A stretch of DNA of 64,000 nucleotides from Apostichopus japonicus (GCF_037975245.1 NC_092576.1:31784611-31848610), one strand, 5' to 3'; shown: positions 9,874 through 20,855, counted from the first letter of the stretch. Notes: generated by a model from the sequence alone, not told the origin. A program made the numbers and translations.

Positions 9874-11694
9874 CTACAGTAAAAGGACAAAGCAGTCTTC
9901 ATCAAGCTTGGATGTAATAAAATTATGAACTGCATTGAGGGCAGTTTCCGTACTGTGACCATAAGCTGACTGGTATGGTTCAAGAAGATTCTCCTGTGTA
10001 AGATAATCTATTAAGCGAGACAAAACTGTCTTTTCCAAAACCTTTGAAACGAAACTCAAGTTCGAAATAGGGCGATAATTTTTTAAACAGTTTCTATCTA
10101 AGCTGGTCTTTTTAAGTACAGGAGTCACATGAGCAACCTTGAAGGAATCAGGTACGGTTCCTGTTGACATAGAAGTATTGACAATATTCGTGATGAGAAG
10201 AATGAGTTCTGCTGAACAACCTTTAGCTAACCATGTTGGCAGCGGATCAAGCATACACGATTTTGATGGAGAGTTTTTGATAATTTTAAGTATTTCATCT
10301 TCAGTAGCTTCAGAGAAACTGTCGAACGAAGATGCAGGCGATGGCTCAGTCAAACAATTTGCAGAAAGATGAAGGCCTTGACGATTTAACATAGTACAAA
10401 GTTCCGAGATCTTCTTGGAAAAATAAATGGAGAATCTCTCAGATAACTCTGTATGGCAGGAATAGTTGGGCAGGATGGCACACTTCTGTTTATTTGAAAG
10501 AAAATCGACAGTCTTGAAAAGATCTTTAGGAGATGATGTATCCGCAATAATAGTGGCGTAATAATTTCTCCTTGCAATATAAATTTTGTTCCGCACAACT
10601 TTACAATGTTCCTTAAAAAGTTCTCTATGAACAGATAAACCTGTTTTGCGCCACTGACGCTTGTGCTGTCTCCTAACTTTCTTAGCTTGGACAATATCAT
10701 GACTAAACCAAGGTTCAATTTTCTTGTCAGGTTTGACGACCTTCCTAATAACAGGGGCATGTTTATCAAAAATAATACTCAATGAATCATAAGTAGAAAC
10801 AAGTTCAGGGAGTGAACCATTTTGATCAACCCTGCAAATTGGGCTATCATTGATATCAGATCTAAACTGAACCAAGTCAATATCTTGTGTCCTACGATAA
10901 CATATGACTGGTTTATTCACAACAGTGGTCTTTGCACAGTTAATGCTACCGGTAATAATCATATGATCAGATACATGTGGATCCAATACAGAAATGTCGT
11001 TAATAACTTGCTCTGTGACACGAGAAATAACTAAGTCAAGAATGTGACCATGTTTGTGTGTTGGTGTAGTAACATGTTGGCACAAGTTTCCAGAGTAAAG
11101 AAGGGATGTAAACTTTTTAACGTCAAGAGATTCAGAATTATCCATATGAAAATTGAAGTCACCAACTATGAGTAATTTTCCAGGAGTGGTGTTAAGAAAC
11201 TGTACATAATCAGTAAACTCTTCCAGAAAGAAATTGACTGTGAATTTATTAGTGGTAGAAGGAGGTGGACGGTAGAGAACCACAACTCTCAGATTCGCTA
11301 ATGCACTAAAAACTTCGAGACTCTCAAAAGAATGATATGTAACTGAAGAAATCAAATTAAAAGACAACGATTTCTTGGAGAGAAAGCCGACACCACCTCC
11401 ACATGATCCACGTGGCAAATGGATAAAGTCAAAGTTAGGTGGTGTAAGGGCACGGATTAACACGTCATCACCAGTAGGAGCCAACCAGGTCTCAGTAATG
11501 GCAAATAGGTCCAGCTGGTATTCATGAACAATGTCCAAAATTGCGGATGTCTTTTGGCATACTGACCGAGCATTTAGGACGGAGAAATTAAAATTATGAA
11601 ATACAGGAACAGATAGGCAATCAATTAGGTTATTTTTGTTGATACTTTGGACTATAGTATTAACATGCTTTCTCCTGCCAATAGTAATAAACAC
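9874..11694 (-). CDS. LINE ORF2, 5' part: APE-like endonuclease and start of reverse transcriptase
   Basis: 606 codons. Residues about 35-250 form an APE-type endonuclease: NARS at 41-44, ITETWL at 66-71, YRPP at 141-144, GDFNFH at 178-183 and SDH at 242-244, the expected active-site series. A linker follows, then the N-terminal reverse transcriptase blocks, including YRPISNLSFVSKVLEK near 541. The frame ends at TAG just before the catalytic core. The following codons resume in another frame (VVLLDLSSAFDTVNHS), so the break is a one-base indel in the run around 9873-9885. The full ORF2 would be about 980 codons, normal for CR1/L2. Confidence 0.9.
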   Translation of the reverse strand: MFITIGRRKHVNTIVQSINKNNLIDCLSVPVFHNFNFSVLNARSVCQKTSAILDIVHEYQLDLFAITETWLAPTGDDVLIRALTPPNFDFIHLPRGSCGGGVGFLSKKSLSFNLISSVTYHSFESLEVFSALANLRVVVLYRPPPSTTNKFTVNFFLEEFTDYVQFLNTTPGKLLIVGDFNFHMDNSESLDVKKFTSLLYSGNLCQHVTTPTHKHGHILDLVISRVTEQVINDISVLDPHVSDHMIITGSINCAKTTVVNKPVICYRRTQDIDLVQFRSDINDSPICRVDQNGSLPELVSTYDSLSIIFDKHAPVIRKVVKPDKKIEPWFSHDIVQAKKVRRQHKRQWRKTGLSVHRELFKEHCKVVRNKIYIARRNYYATIIADTSSPKDLFKTVDFLSNKQKCAILPNYSCHTELSERFSIYFSKKISELCTMLNRQGLHLSANCLTEPSPASSFDSFSEATEDEILKIIKNSPSKSCMLDPLPTWLAKGCSAELILLITNIVNTSMSTGTVPDSFKVAHVTPVLKKTSLDRNCLKNYRPISNLSFVSKVLEKTVLSRLIDYLTQENLLEPYQSAYGHSTETALNAVHNFITSKLDEDCFVLLL

Positions 11695-11711
11695 AGGAAT
11701 TGAATGATTAG

Positions 11712-12281
11712 TTAATTCTGGACATAAGTTCTTGCATGTTGGTAAAGGTGTTCCTTCCGAAAATTTGGTGAATTACAAGTATCATCTCTAACAGTTGAGC
11801 TTAGGTAAGCAATAAAATTCATGGCAAGTTGTACGATGCCCCTCCTGTTTAGATGTATTCCATCACGTGATATATGAGATAATGTTAAACTGGAATTGTC
11901 AATAAATGAAGAGTTGTGTTCCTGACAAAATTGCTTGATGTTGTCATTGATGTGGCATATCAGAACATCAGTGTGGAAACAGTTTCTGTTGCCAGTCAGA
12001 CCAGAAAAAGCCACTTTCACTCCACGAACAAGGGATTTAATGGTAGAATCAAGTTCTGAAAGAAGATTGATGATCTCTCTGGTGTTATGCATCATAATGT
12101 TGTTAGTTCCACAACGAACGATGATGACTGCTGGCTGTTCTTCACCAATTAGAAGTGGAACAAATTGAATAAGTTTTTGTATGGTCATCCCTGGTATGCA
12201 AGAGTTGACTACACGATACCTGCGAGATAGTCTTCTGCCAATCAAGTATCTTGGAATTGAGTCACCAATTATAACACTCAC
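11712..12281 (-). CDS. LINE ORF1: SGNH-type esterase domain (truncated start)
   Basis: About 189 codons. It shows the blocks of an SGNH/GDSL hydrolase: GDS near residues 6-8 (catalytic Ser), GTNN near 58-61, and DGIHLNRRG near 140-148 (catalytic Asp and His). Esterase domains of this kind are known from ORF1 of CR1-like LINEs, where their role is unclear. The reading frame enters directly from satellite DNA and the first available codon is a GTG inside the satellite, so the native N-terminus has been lost. It stops 17 bases upstream of the first ATG of ORF2. The catalytic residues appear intact. Confidence 0.85.
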   Translation of the reverse strand: MSVIIGDSIPRYLIGRRLSRRYRVVNSCIPGMTIQKLIQFVPLLIGEEQPAVIIVRCGTNNIMMHNTREIINLLSELDSTIKSLVRGVKVAFSGLTGNRNCFHTDVLICHINDNIKQFCQEHNSSFIDNSSLTLSHISRDGIHLNRRGIVQLAMNFIAYLSSTVRDDTCNSPNFRKEHLYQHARTYVQN

Positions 12282-13775
12282 TTTGTTACAATAAGACCCA
12301 AGTACATCTATGTAGGCCCAAGCTTATAGTCCTAACTGCCAATCGCTGGTAGCTGTTGAGCCTTAAGAAACATTCAAAATAACTTTCGTGTAAGTAAATA
12401 GCTCACTTTGTGACAATAGGACCCCAACACCTCTACATTGGCCCAAGGTTATAGTCCTAACTGCTAATCGCTGGTTGCTCCTGATCCTTTAGAAACATTT
12501 GAAATAATTTATTGTGAATAAATAGCTCACTTTGTGACAATAAGACCCAAATACATCTATGTAGGCCCAAGCTTATAGTCCTAACTGCCAATAGCTGGTA
12601 GCTGTTGAGCCTTAAGAAACATTAAAAATAACTTTCGTGTAAGTAAATAGCTCACTTTGTGACAATAGGACCCCAACACCTCTACATTGGCCCAAGGTTA
12701 TAGTCCTAACTGCTAATCGCTGGTTGCTCCTGATCCTTTAGAAACATTTGAAATAATTTATTGTGAATAAATAGCTCACTTTGTGACAATAAGACCCAAA
12801 TACATCTATGTAGGCCCAAGCTTATAGTCCTAACTGCCAATCGCTGGTAGCTGTTGAGCATTAAGAAACATTCAAAACAACTTTAGTATCAGTAGATAGC
12901 TCACTCTGTGACAATATGACCCCACACATCTATGTAGGCCCAAGCTTATAGTCCTCACTGCTAATCGCTGGTAGCTCCTGAGCCTAAACAAACATTCAAA
13001 ATAACTTCAGTGTGAGTAAATAGCTCACTTTGTCACAATAGGACCCCAACACATCTACATAGGGCCAAGCTTATAGTCCTAACTGCTTATCGCTGGTAGC
13101 TCCTGATCCTTAAGAAATATTAAAAATAACTTTAACTAGTTTGAATAAGTAGCTCACTTTGTGACAATAGGACCCCAATGCATCTATGTAGGCCCAAGCT
13201 TATAGTCCTAACTACTAATCGCTGGTAGCTCCTGAGCCTGAACAAACATTCAAAATAACTTAAGTGTGAGTAAATAGCTCACTTTGTCACAATAGGACCC
13301 CAACACATCTACATAGGGCCAAGCTTATAGTCCTAACTGCTAATTGCTGGTAGCTGCTGAGCCTTTAGAAACATTCAAAACAACTTTACTGTGAGTAAAA
13401 AGCTCACTTTGTGACAATAGGACCCCAACACATCTTCATCGGGCCAAGCTTATTGTCCTAACTGCTAATAGCTGGTAGCTCCTGATCCTTAAGAAATATT
13501 AAAAATAACTTTAACTAGTTTGAGTAAGTAGCTCACTTTGTGACAATAGGACCCAAATACATCTTCATCAGGCCAAGCTTATAGTCCTAACTGCTAATCG
13601 CTGGTAGCTGCTGATCCTCAAGAATTATTAAAAATAACTTTAGAATGAGTATTATAGCTCACTTTATGACAATATGACGCCACGACATCAAAATAGAGCG
13701 AAGCTTATAGTCCTAACTGCTTATCACTGGTAGCTCCCGATCCTTAAGAAACATTTGAAAACAACTTGAATAAGT
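12277..13775 (+). repeat. 124-bp satellite array, middle block
   Basis: About 12 monomers of 124-125 bp. Landmarks are AGCTCACTTTGTGACAATA, AAGCTTATAGTCCTAACTGC and GCTGGTAGCTCCTGA. Monomer starts can be read at 12395, 12519 and 12644. In the first 600 bp, two monomer types alternate (CACCTCTACATTGG and TACATCTATGTAGG variants), giving a 249-bp higher-order period. Divergence grows towards the right end. Confidence 0.92.
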
Positions 13776-13882
13776 TTCTCAGTAACAGGCCTACCTGTAT
13801 CGAGATATTTCCAAATTCCCCCCCCCCCCCGCCTAATATGACAAATATGTGATTAACTTGCTCATCCATTGCAAGGTGAGTG
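13776..13882. other. Junction between satellite and hAT-type MITE
   Basis: Unique sequence with a run of 12 C near 13818. No gene. Confidence 0.5.
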
Positions 13883-14778
13883 CCCATATACAGTGGCGTC
13901 ACCAGACTTTTCAGTCTGGGGGGGGGGGCACAGGGGGCACCAGTATTTGATGGGGGTGCACTTAGGTGGATACGGATCGCCGTCCTCCCCTTTGGAAATT
14001 TCGCATACGGAGGATGGGCTAGATGCAAAATGGTGCCACATTTAATGCTAAATTGGATCTGAAGATATCTCCAGAAATTGCTATTTTTGAGGTAATGATT
14101 TTAACATCGCGCAGAATTTTGCAGAGGATATGAACCACATGCTGTTGATATTATGCCTAACCCTATCAATAGAACCTACATTTGTTGAATTAATGTGTGA
14201 ATGACCCCCGACTCCTTTCTTGTCCTTCTCGTTTTCTCCCATTATCTATTAAGATGTAACAGGTTCCAGCATCGTTATTGACTCCTATCAGGGATCTCAC
14301 CATGCAATTCAAAGTTTGATCACACATCGAGTATGGCTCAGTATGCAGGTGTGAACATTCGCCATTTGTTCCTACAAGCATCTGACCTCAAATGACCTCT
14401 GCACCCCCTACACAACAGGGTTAATATGGGTCCACAAGTAAAGGCAAGTATGGTGCCTGCGGATCCTCACATTCTCACACTGACACATTTAATGGAAATA
14501 TCGACACCTGTTGTGATGGCGCGGGTTACGACTTCGATACCCGACGGTCAAGGATAAACTTTTTCATTTTTTTCGCAGCTCATTTGAAGAAAATACGATT
14601 TACTGTGCTTCTTTGTGCTTATGAAAATTCAACTCAGATGATGGGAGTTGCATATAACAAAATATATATATTTTTTTTACCAACCCAAATCTCAGATGGG
14701 GGGCACTCGGGGGCACTAGGTTTTCCAGGGGGGCACGTGCCCCCCTGGCCCCCCCATGGCGACGCCACTGCCCATATA
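13883..14778. mobile_element. Non-autonomous hAT-type element, 880 bp, with 8-bp target duplication
   Basis: The element spans 13891-14770. The left end is CAGTGGCGTCACCA and the right end in reverse is CAGTGGCGTCGCCA, a terminal inverted repeat with 13 of 14 matches. It is flanked by an exact direct duplication CCCATATA (13883-13890 and 14771-14778). An 8-bp duplication with CAGTGGCG ends is the signature of the hAT superfamily. G-rich blocks (GGGGGGCACAGGGGGCAC type) follow both ends. There is no transposase ORF, so movement must have used a partner's enzyme. Confidence 0.93.
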
Positions 14779-15250
14779 CACACTGAGATCTCGGACTACC
14801 AGAACAGAGTTATGACCTTGTGAGCAATCTCAGGCCTAAAAGTCAAAATCTTGACCCAATTATTCATTTCTGACCACAGAAATCACTGAAGCATGAAATC
14901 ATGGAATGTTTCTCCTAAAGTATTAATTGCTACACTATGCTCAGCATTTAAGCCATTAACATGCTGTCTTTCAGCCAAACTGCAACAAAGAAAAAAAAAA
15001 GTTTGACTAAAGGTGTCGCACCACAAGCAATTAGCTCCCTTTGACTTACACACTTAACTTGTCACTTTCCAAGGCCACACAATCAATACGGTAGGTCACT
15101 TTATCGCTATTTTCTGACAATGGTTAACCTCTGTGACATGCACTACTCGAATTGTGCTGTGATATCTGTACTATTTGTAATATGTTAGCAGTGGCACTAC
15201 AGTATCTCACATATGTTAGCATGTATGATAGCATGTTAGCTATACTATAC
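14779..15250. other. Unique spacer inside the satellite region
   Basis: No gene. Two blocks here, CTTGTCACTTTCCAAGG near 15059 and AATCAATACGGTAGGTCA near 15086, recur at the right edge of the array (about 16838 and 17107). There is a small (ATACT)n-like run near 15242. Confidence 0.5.
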
Positions 15251-16830
15251 TATACTAGGTAGTGCGATAACAGACCAACACATCTACAGTTTGCCAAGCT
15301 TATAGTCCTAACTGCTAATCACTAATAGCTCCTGTTCCTTAGGAAACATTAAAAATTACTTTAGTGTGAGTAAATAGCTCACTTTGTGACAATAGGACCC
15401 CAACGCATCTATGTAGGGCCAAGCTTATAGTCCTAACTGCTAATCGCTGTTAGCTTCTGAGCCTTAAGAAACGTTCAAAATAACATGAGTTTAAGTAAAT
15501 AGCAAACTTTATGAAAATAGGACCCAAAACATCTATATAGCCTCAAGCTTATAGTCCTAACTGCTAATCGCTGGTAGCTCCTGATCCTTAACAAACATTA
15601 AAAATAACTTGTGTGAGTAAATGACTCACTTTTTGACAATAGGACCCCAACGCATCTATGTAGACCCACGCTTATAGTCCTCACTGCTAATCTCTGGTAG
15701 CTGTTGAGCCTTAAGAAACATTCAAAATAACTTAAGTATGAGTGAATAGCTCACTTTGTGACAATAGGACCCCAACACATATACATTGGTCCAAGCTTAT
15801 AGTCTTAACTGCTAATGGCTGGTAGCTCCTGATCCTTAAGAACATTCAAAATAACTTTAGTATGAGTAAATAGCTCACTTTCTGACAATAGGACCCCAAC
15901 ACATCTAAAATGTAGGGCCAAGCGTTTAGTCTTAACTGCTAATTGCTGGTAGCTGCTGAGCCTTAAGAAACATTAAAAATGACTTAGTGTGAGTAAATAG
16001 CTCACTATGTGACAATAGGACCCCAACGCATCTAAAATGTAGGGCCAAGCTTATAGTCCTAACTGCTAATTGCTGGTAGCTGCTGAGCCTTAAGAAACAT
16101 TAAAAATTACTTTAGTGTGAGTAAATAGCTCACTTTGTGACAATAGGACCCCAACGCATCTATGTAGGGCCAAGCTTATAGTCCTAACTGCTAATCGCTG
16201 TTAGCTGCTGAGCCTTAAGAAACATTCAAAATAACATGAGTGTAAGTAAAAAGCAAACTTTATGAAAATAGGGCCCAAAACATCTATATAGCCTCAAGCT
16301 TATAGTCCTAACTGCTAATCTCTGGTAGCTGTTGAGCCTTAAGAAACATTCAAAATAACTTAAGTATGAGTGAATAGCTCACTTTGTGACAATAGGACCC
16401 CAACACATATACATTGGTCCAAGCTTATAGTCTTAACTGCTAATGGCTGGTAGCTCCTGATCCTTAAGAACATTCAAAATAACTTTAGTATGAGTAAATA
16501 GCTCACTTTCTGACAATAGGACCCCAACACATCTAAAATGTAGGGCCAAGCTTTTAGTCTTAACTGCTAATTGCTGGTAGCTGCTGAGCCTTAAGAAACA
16601 TTAAAAATGACTTAGTGTGAGTAAATAGCTCACTTTGTGACAATAGGACCCCAACGCATCTAAAATGTAGGGCCAAGCTTATAGTCCTAACTGCTAATTG
16701 CTGGTAGCTGCTGAGCCTTAAGAAACATTAAAAATTACTTAGTGTGAGTAAATAGCTCACTTTGTGACAATAGGACCCCAACGCATCTATGTAGGGCCAA
16801 GCTTATAGTCCTAACTGCTATGACTGTTTA
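15251..16830 (+). repeat. 124-bp satellite array, right block
   Basis: About 12-13 monomers. A group of monomers from about 15355 recurs from about 16105 as a higher-order copy of roughly 750 bp. It includes an odd variant in which CTCACTTTGTGACAATAGG is replaced by CAAACTTTATGAAAATAGG. One monomer is missing in the second group. The array ends mid-monomer near 16820. Confidence 0.9.
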
Positions 16831-17949
16831 TGACAACTTGTCACTTTCCAAGGCCACTAGAGCATAGATAGAAGTTTTCATCTGAAATGGCCTTCCCACC
16901 ATATTTGATAGCTGATGCCTAAATTTTGACCTAGAAGAGCTCAAAGTTTATCATAGTGCTCCCCAACCCATCTGCCAGCTGTCGCTGCGGAATCTTCTTG
17001 TTTCACTCCAGATACAGTCCAGGTATACATATCATCAGTAGTTTATTTCATCCTCATCAATACCCAAGCATAAAAAAGAATGATAATGACTCAGAAAATG
17101 CCAATACAATCAATACGGTAGGTCACAAACCTATTATTTCCGTCATCAAACCTTATTATTCATTTAGTGAAGTGAAATTTTGTTGTTTGCACCCTTTGAA
17201 CATTTAAATGTCTTACGTAATAGTCAGTTTGTAGCGTTAGTTGTGCATAGCTTTTGCACGTGTTTGCCAGTTCTGTACACGCTGTCATCATGGCTGGCAG
17301 CGTCTCTGCAGAGCTCTGGGGTTCGCCTCGTAAACCCCTTAGTATTTCTTTAATTTTATTGCCCATATATACAATAATACTCATATCTGGACTGTCTGGT
17401 GTTCAGTGAGGAGATGTCCCCCTTCTTAGAGGCAGGATGCCTCATGTTTTGGACGGTTTTCGGCTTAAGACGAGAAGCCACTGTATCCAAGATGGCGCTC
17501 CTATCACATACAGCGAGCTGGCGTTAATGGAGTCTCTTACGCGCCGCGAGCGTCTTCTTCTCCTTTTCCGCGAGCGAGCTGACCTCAGTTTAGTAATCTT
17601 GAGATTAAGTCATAAATATTGTTTATAAATGCTGTACAATAATTAATTGAATTGTAGTTTTAAAGGATTGGTTCAGGTGTCTGACATGTCTACAGGTATC
17701 TTGTATGAAAGAGCTTAAAAAGACAAACAGAATAGTGAAGAAACTACCATGATAGCATTTTCCGTTAAGGATACATGAAATGGGGGTGTAGGCGGTTTTA
17801 CACAATCTAACGCAACGTAGTGGCCAAGAACCTGAAGTATTTTTAAGGGAGGGCCCAAAGAACATGAACTTATAGCATGCTCCTCATGGTGAAACATAAT
17901 TGCACCTATTAGGTGAATTGAGTGTACTTTTAATAGTAGGAAAGTCTAG
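16831..17949. other. Gene-poor stretch, small ORFs only
   Basis: No supported gene. A 39-codon open frame (17290-17409, starting MAGSVSAELW) is too short to call. AAGATGGCGC near 17492 and a GC-richer patch at 17480-17580 resemble promoter-type sequence, without further support. The minus-strand open frames at 17623-17897 overlap each other and show no domain. Confidence 0.35.
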
Positions 17950-18025
17950 CGTAGGTTCTTATGACCAACTAGACCGGTTTCTGCTCTCAACTTTTATAGG
18001 AGGAGCTTCATCAGTAGTAAGCCTT
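17950..18025 (-). ncRNA. Candidate hammerhead ribozyme of a Penelope-like element
   Basis: On the minus strand the conserved core CTGATGA (plus 18008-18014) is followed by GCTC and, after a 17-base loop, GAGC (stem II, four pairs, with an A-A mismatch at its base). Next comes GAAAC, then ACCGG and TTGGT around a TCTAG loop (stem III with GU pairs), ending in GTC, the expected cleavage context. Stem I is weaker: CTTA upstream pairs with TAAG downstream but with unpaired bases. Hammerhead motifs are known in Penelope-like elements, and a fragment of such an element lies just upstream on this strand. The motif match is seen; activity is inference. Confidence 0.5.
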
Positions 18026-18099
18026 TGAATATTTTATATTCGGCATGAGCGTCTCGTTCTCAAAATGCATCTATTTTCTGTGCACGAGTTTTTATGGAC

Positions 18100-18612
18100 T
18101 CATAGTGCATCTATAAGAGCATCTAAAAGGGCTTCGTGTGAACCTTGAGAGTCAGCTGATTCTTCGTTAGTACGAAACCTTGAGTTAACAAGTAAATCTC
18201 TTTGTACATCTTTGTAAATCTCTTTGTAAATCTGTTTGAAATTTTGGGCCCCTTTGTAGGCAAGAATCTGTTCTTTTGGAAACAGTTTGGATAATTCCGC
18301 GTGTTGCGAAATTAAGTGCCAATGTTTCAAAAGTGCTTTTTTCAAATGCGTGGTTTTGATATGGGGTGTATAGGTAAGCTTGAACACCAGTAGTGGTTCC
18401 TTTTGTTTAGGATTGGTAGTGAGGTAATGCCTACGGTTTTCAAATTTTATGCCTTTAGTGGTTGTGGCAATTTCCTCTTTCTTATAGCTACGGAGTAACA
18501 GTTTCTCTGTGAACGCGTTCTTTTTCTGTAAGAAATCAGCCTCGTTTTTACAGAGACGTGCGTATCGTAATATTTCCCCTTTGATGAAGCCTTTAAATTT
18601 CTTTGCAAATGA
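18100..18612 (-). pseudogene. Penelope-like reverse transcriptase, C-terminal fragment
   Basis: One frame stays open for about 170 codons: it begins before KFKGFIKGEILRYARLC, continues through EADFLQKKNAFTEKLLLR and LKKALLKHWHLIS, and reaches ILAYKGAQNFK before a stop at 18100-18102. This RYxRLC, FL, LLxRxY, KHWHL, AYR.AxN series is the region after the polymerase core in Penelope-like elements. The core itself and any GIY-YIG endonuclease are absent. The right side is cut by a MITE-like repeat at 18616. It is a dead fragment. Confidence 0.65.
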
Positions 18613-18615
18613 CTG

Positions 18616-18909
18616 GTGTAGAAAGACTAACTGTGAGGGTGTGATGTCACATCCTCACTTCCTTAACATGTGTCAATATATTTTATTAAAATATAATTAC
18701 ATTTTTTTTCACAAATCTCAAAAAATATAATCAAACATTCTTCAGATGTTAAATCTCAAATACTTCCCTTGACACATAAGAGATCTCCTGACGTATATTT
18801 TGGTTGTAAGTCATAAAATCTTACAAAATATTTTAATAAAATAGCAAAGACTTTTCAGGAATGTGAGGATATGACATCACAGCTAGTCTGATTTCAGCAG
18901 TTTCTACAC
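18616..18909. mobile_element. Possible 294-bp MITE with inverted ends
   Basis: The left end GTGTAGAAA is matched by TTTCTACAC at the right end. Internal blocks TGATGTCACATCCTCAC (left) and GTGAGGATATGACATCA (right) are also in inverse relation, giving loose terminal inverted repeats of about 45 bp. The left copy is itself almost palindromic around TGATGTCA. No clear target duplication. The sequence between the ends is AT-rich and non-coding. Confidence 0.5.
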
Positions 18910-20395
18910 AATCAGATAGAACTTTAAACTTGAATATCTCCTAAACGGAAAAAGATATTTGAAGAATTTCTTCACTATTGGGTTTCTTTAATTGTCCTCT
19001 TTCATATAAGATAAACATTTGTTACACCTGAACTATTCCTTTAAGTGTTGCCCTTTGGTTAGGCTGTACTTTACTGTACAAAGTACATATATTAGGTTAT
19101 GTTTTTGGACCTTGGTCCTACGGGTTCATAGCGTGTATTGTTTATCATTAAGCACGTGGGTGCTATTGCGTACTTTTACTATTGTTATACTAATATTATA
19201 CTGTTTAGTGTAATTGACAGTTAAGTGTAATTGACAGTTAAGTTGTACTGATTATTAATTACTGTACCTGTCAAGTATTGTACTGCTCACTGTTTAAAGA
19301 GTATATATTTGTATTTTGAACATTATCTGTGTACTATTGTTTATGTCTCAGAGATTGTCCTTGAATCTTAGCCATTCTGGATAGCTATAGAGTGACAAGA
19401 CTCTTGAGAGTTTGTGGGTTCAGGAGGTGAAAATTCATACTGTCTAGGAACAGTAAGGTGGAAATTCCTATAATGGTTGCAGCTGGCATGGGTTGCCCTG
19501 ACTATTATTGAGGTGTTAAGAGTCCTGGCCTGTTGGCAAACGTATTATATTTCTAAGTGCAGATTATTTCATTATGTTCATTATGTATTTTGTACAGTAT
19601 TGCGGGTATTCATTCTTTAATTGTATTTGGATTCATGTTGAAATATTACGTAGTATTGAGTATAGGTTTCCCCCGAGATTTAATAAGGTTATGGTCGTAA
19701 GGAGTTTATTAAGCCATTTATATTGTCATGTATCATGATTTCTTCATATTATCATTTTGTAGAGTTTGCAATATATCGTCAGCCGTTGTTTCAATGCAAG
19801 AACACTCTTGCATCCTCATTGATAACTTGTGAGTTCGAAGCGAAGGACCCTAAATCTGGTAATTTCCCCCGCCATCCGCAGTTCGCTTCATTCATACATG
19901 TCTATACGCGCAATACATACAAACCTCATTGGTTACTCTTCAAGCTCCACCCTCCCATCTCTGGAAACTATGAACATGAGCAGAAACATGGTACAAAACC
20001 ATAAACATGAACAGCATGATGTGACAAACAAAGTCTAAAGCTAAATCTAGACTAACATTAGCCACAGATAGGAAGGAAGATTGTCCAATATATATCCTGT
20101 TTGTACGTGTTTCAGCATACAAGAAAAAATACACGACAAAGTAAACTATATCAGAAGTTGAACAATCCTTTGGCTGAACATGAAGGACGCAACCCATTTT
20201 TCCTGTATGGCTCTGGTGCAGTATAAACATCTATTAAAAAGAGAAAAAAACTGTGTTGAGTCAATTTGATCAGAAAATGTTCATTGAATTAGAGAATGAT
20301 TACAATCACTGTAATTAAGATTGAGAGGAATGTTCTGGTATGTGAGCTGTATAGTATGTATTGAAGTGAATGATCTAAGTCATTGTTTAAGCTTA
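18910..20395. other. No gene seen
   Basis: AT-rich. A short duplication of TAAGTGTAATTGACAGT near 19205-19240 is the only structure noted. The overlapping short frames at 19720-20230 on both strands show no recognisable domain. Confidence 0.45.
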
Positions 20396-20665
20396 GTCAT
20401 TGAGTACTGCACTGCTCCCTTTCACACCCAGAGGTATTACTTACTGTATAACTGTAGACACTACAGTAGTCATTGAGTACTGCACTACCACCTTAACATA
20501 CCCAGAGGTGTTACTTTACTGTATAACTGTAGACACTACAGTAGTCATTGAGTACTGCACTACCCCCTTAACATACCCAGATGTATTACTTTACTGTATA
20601 ACTGGAGATACAGTACTACAGTAGTCATTGAGTACTGCACTGCTCCCTTACACACCCAGAGGCTT
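20396..20665 (+). repeat. 75-bp tandem repeat, about 3.6 copies
   Basis: Units start GTCATTGAGTACTGCACT at 20396, 20469, 20544 and 20624, each followed by an ACACCCAGAGG or CATACCCAGA block and CTGTATAACTG. The last copy is partial. Confidence 0.9.
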
Positions 20666-20667
20666 TA

Positions 20668-20796
20668 CTAAGATCATTATTCATGCTAATAAAGCAACTA
20701 AGATCATTCACGTTAATACAGCAACTAAGATCATTAATGCAGCAACTAAGATCATTAATGCAGCAACTAAGATCATTCATGCAGCAACTAAGCAAT
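20668..20796 (+). repeat. Short tandem repeat, about 20 bp, upstream of the Ig-like gene
   Basis: About six units built on AACTAAGATCATTAATGCAGC, with variable insertions in the first two. It ends about 60 bp before the start codon of the Ig-like gene, so length changes here could affect its promoter or 5' UTR. Confidence 0.85.
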
Positions 20797-20855
20797 GACA
20801 TATCTAACGACTGTTTATCCTTTTGCTGCAGTTGATTAACACAGGATTCTTCACA

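Larger units (their letters stand above)
8659..12276 (-). mobile_element. CR1/L2-type non-LTR retrotransposon, 5'-truncated, frameshifted
   Basis: Read on the minus strand, the order is esterase-like ORF1, endonuclease-reverse transcriptase ORF2, a short 3' UTR and a terminal trinucleotide tail (AAT repeats on plus at about 8659-8685). The 3' end contains GCGCTTTGAGCAGTAAC and GGCGCTATATAAG, stem-forming sequence typical of CR1/L2 3' ends. The 5' edge begins right at the esterase catalytic block, so the element is 5'-truncated. It lies in the 124-bp satellite: left flank TGTGAATAAA and right flank CTCACTTTGT are nearly adjacent in intact monomers. No target duplication is evident. Retrotransposition would have used target-primed reverse transcription; this copy is no longer intact. 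Confidence 0.92.
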
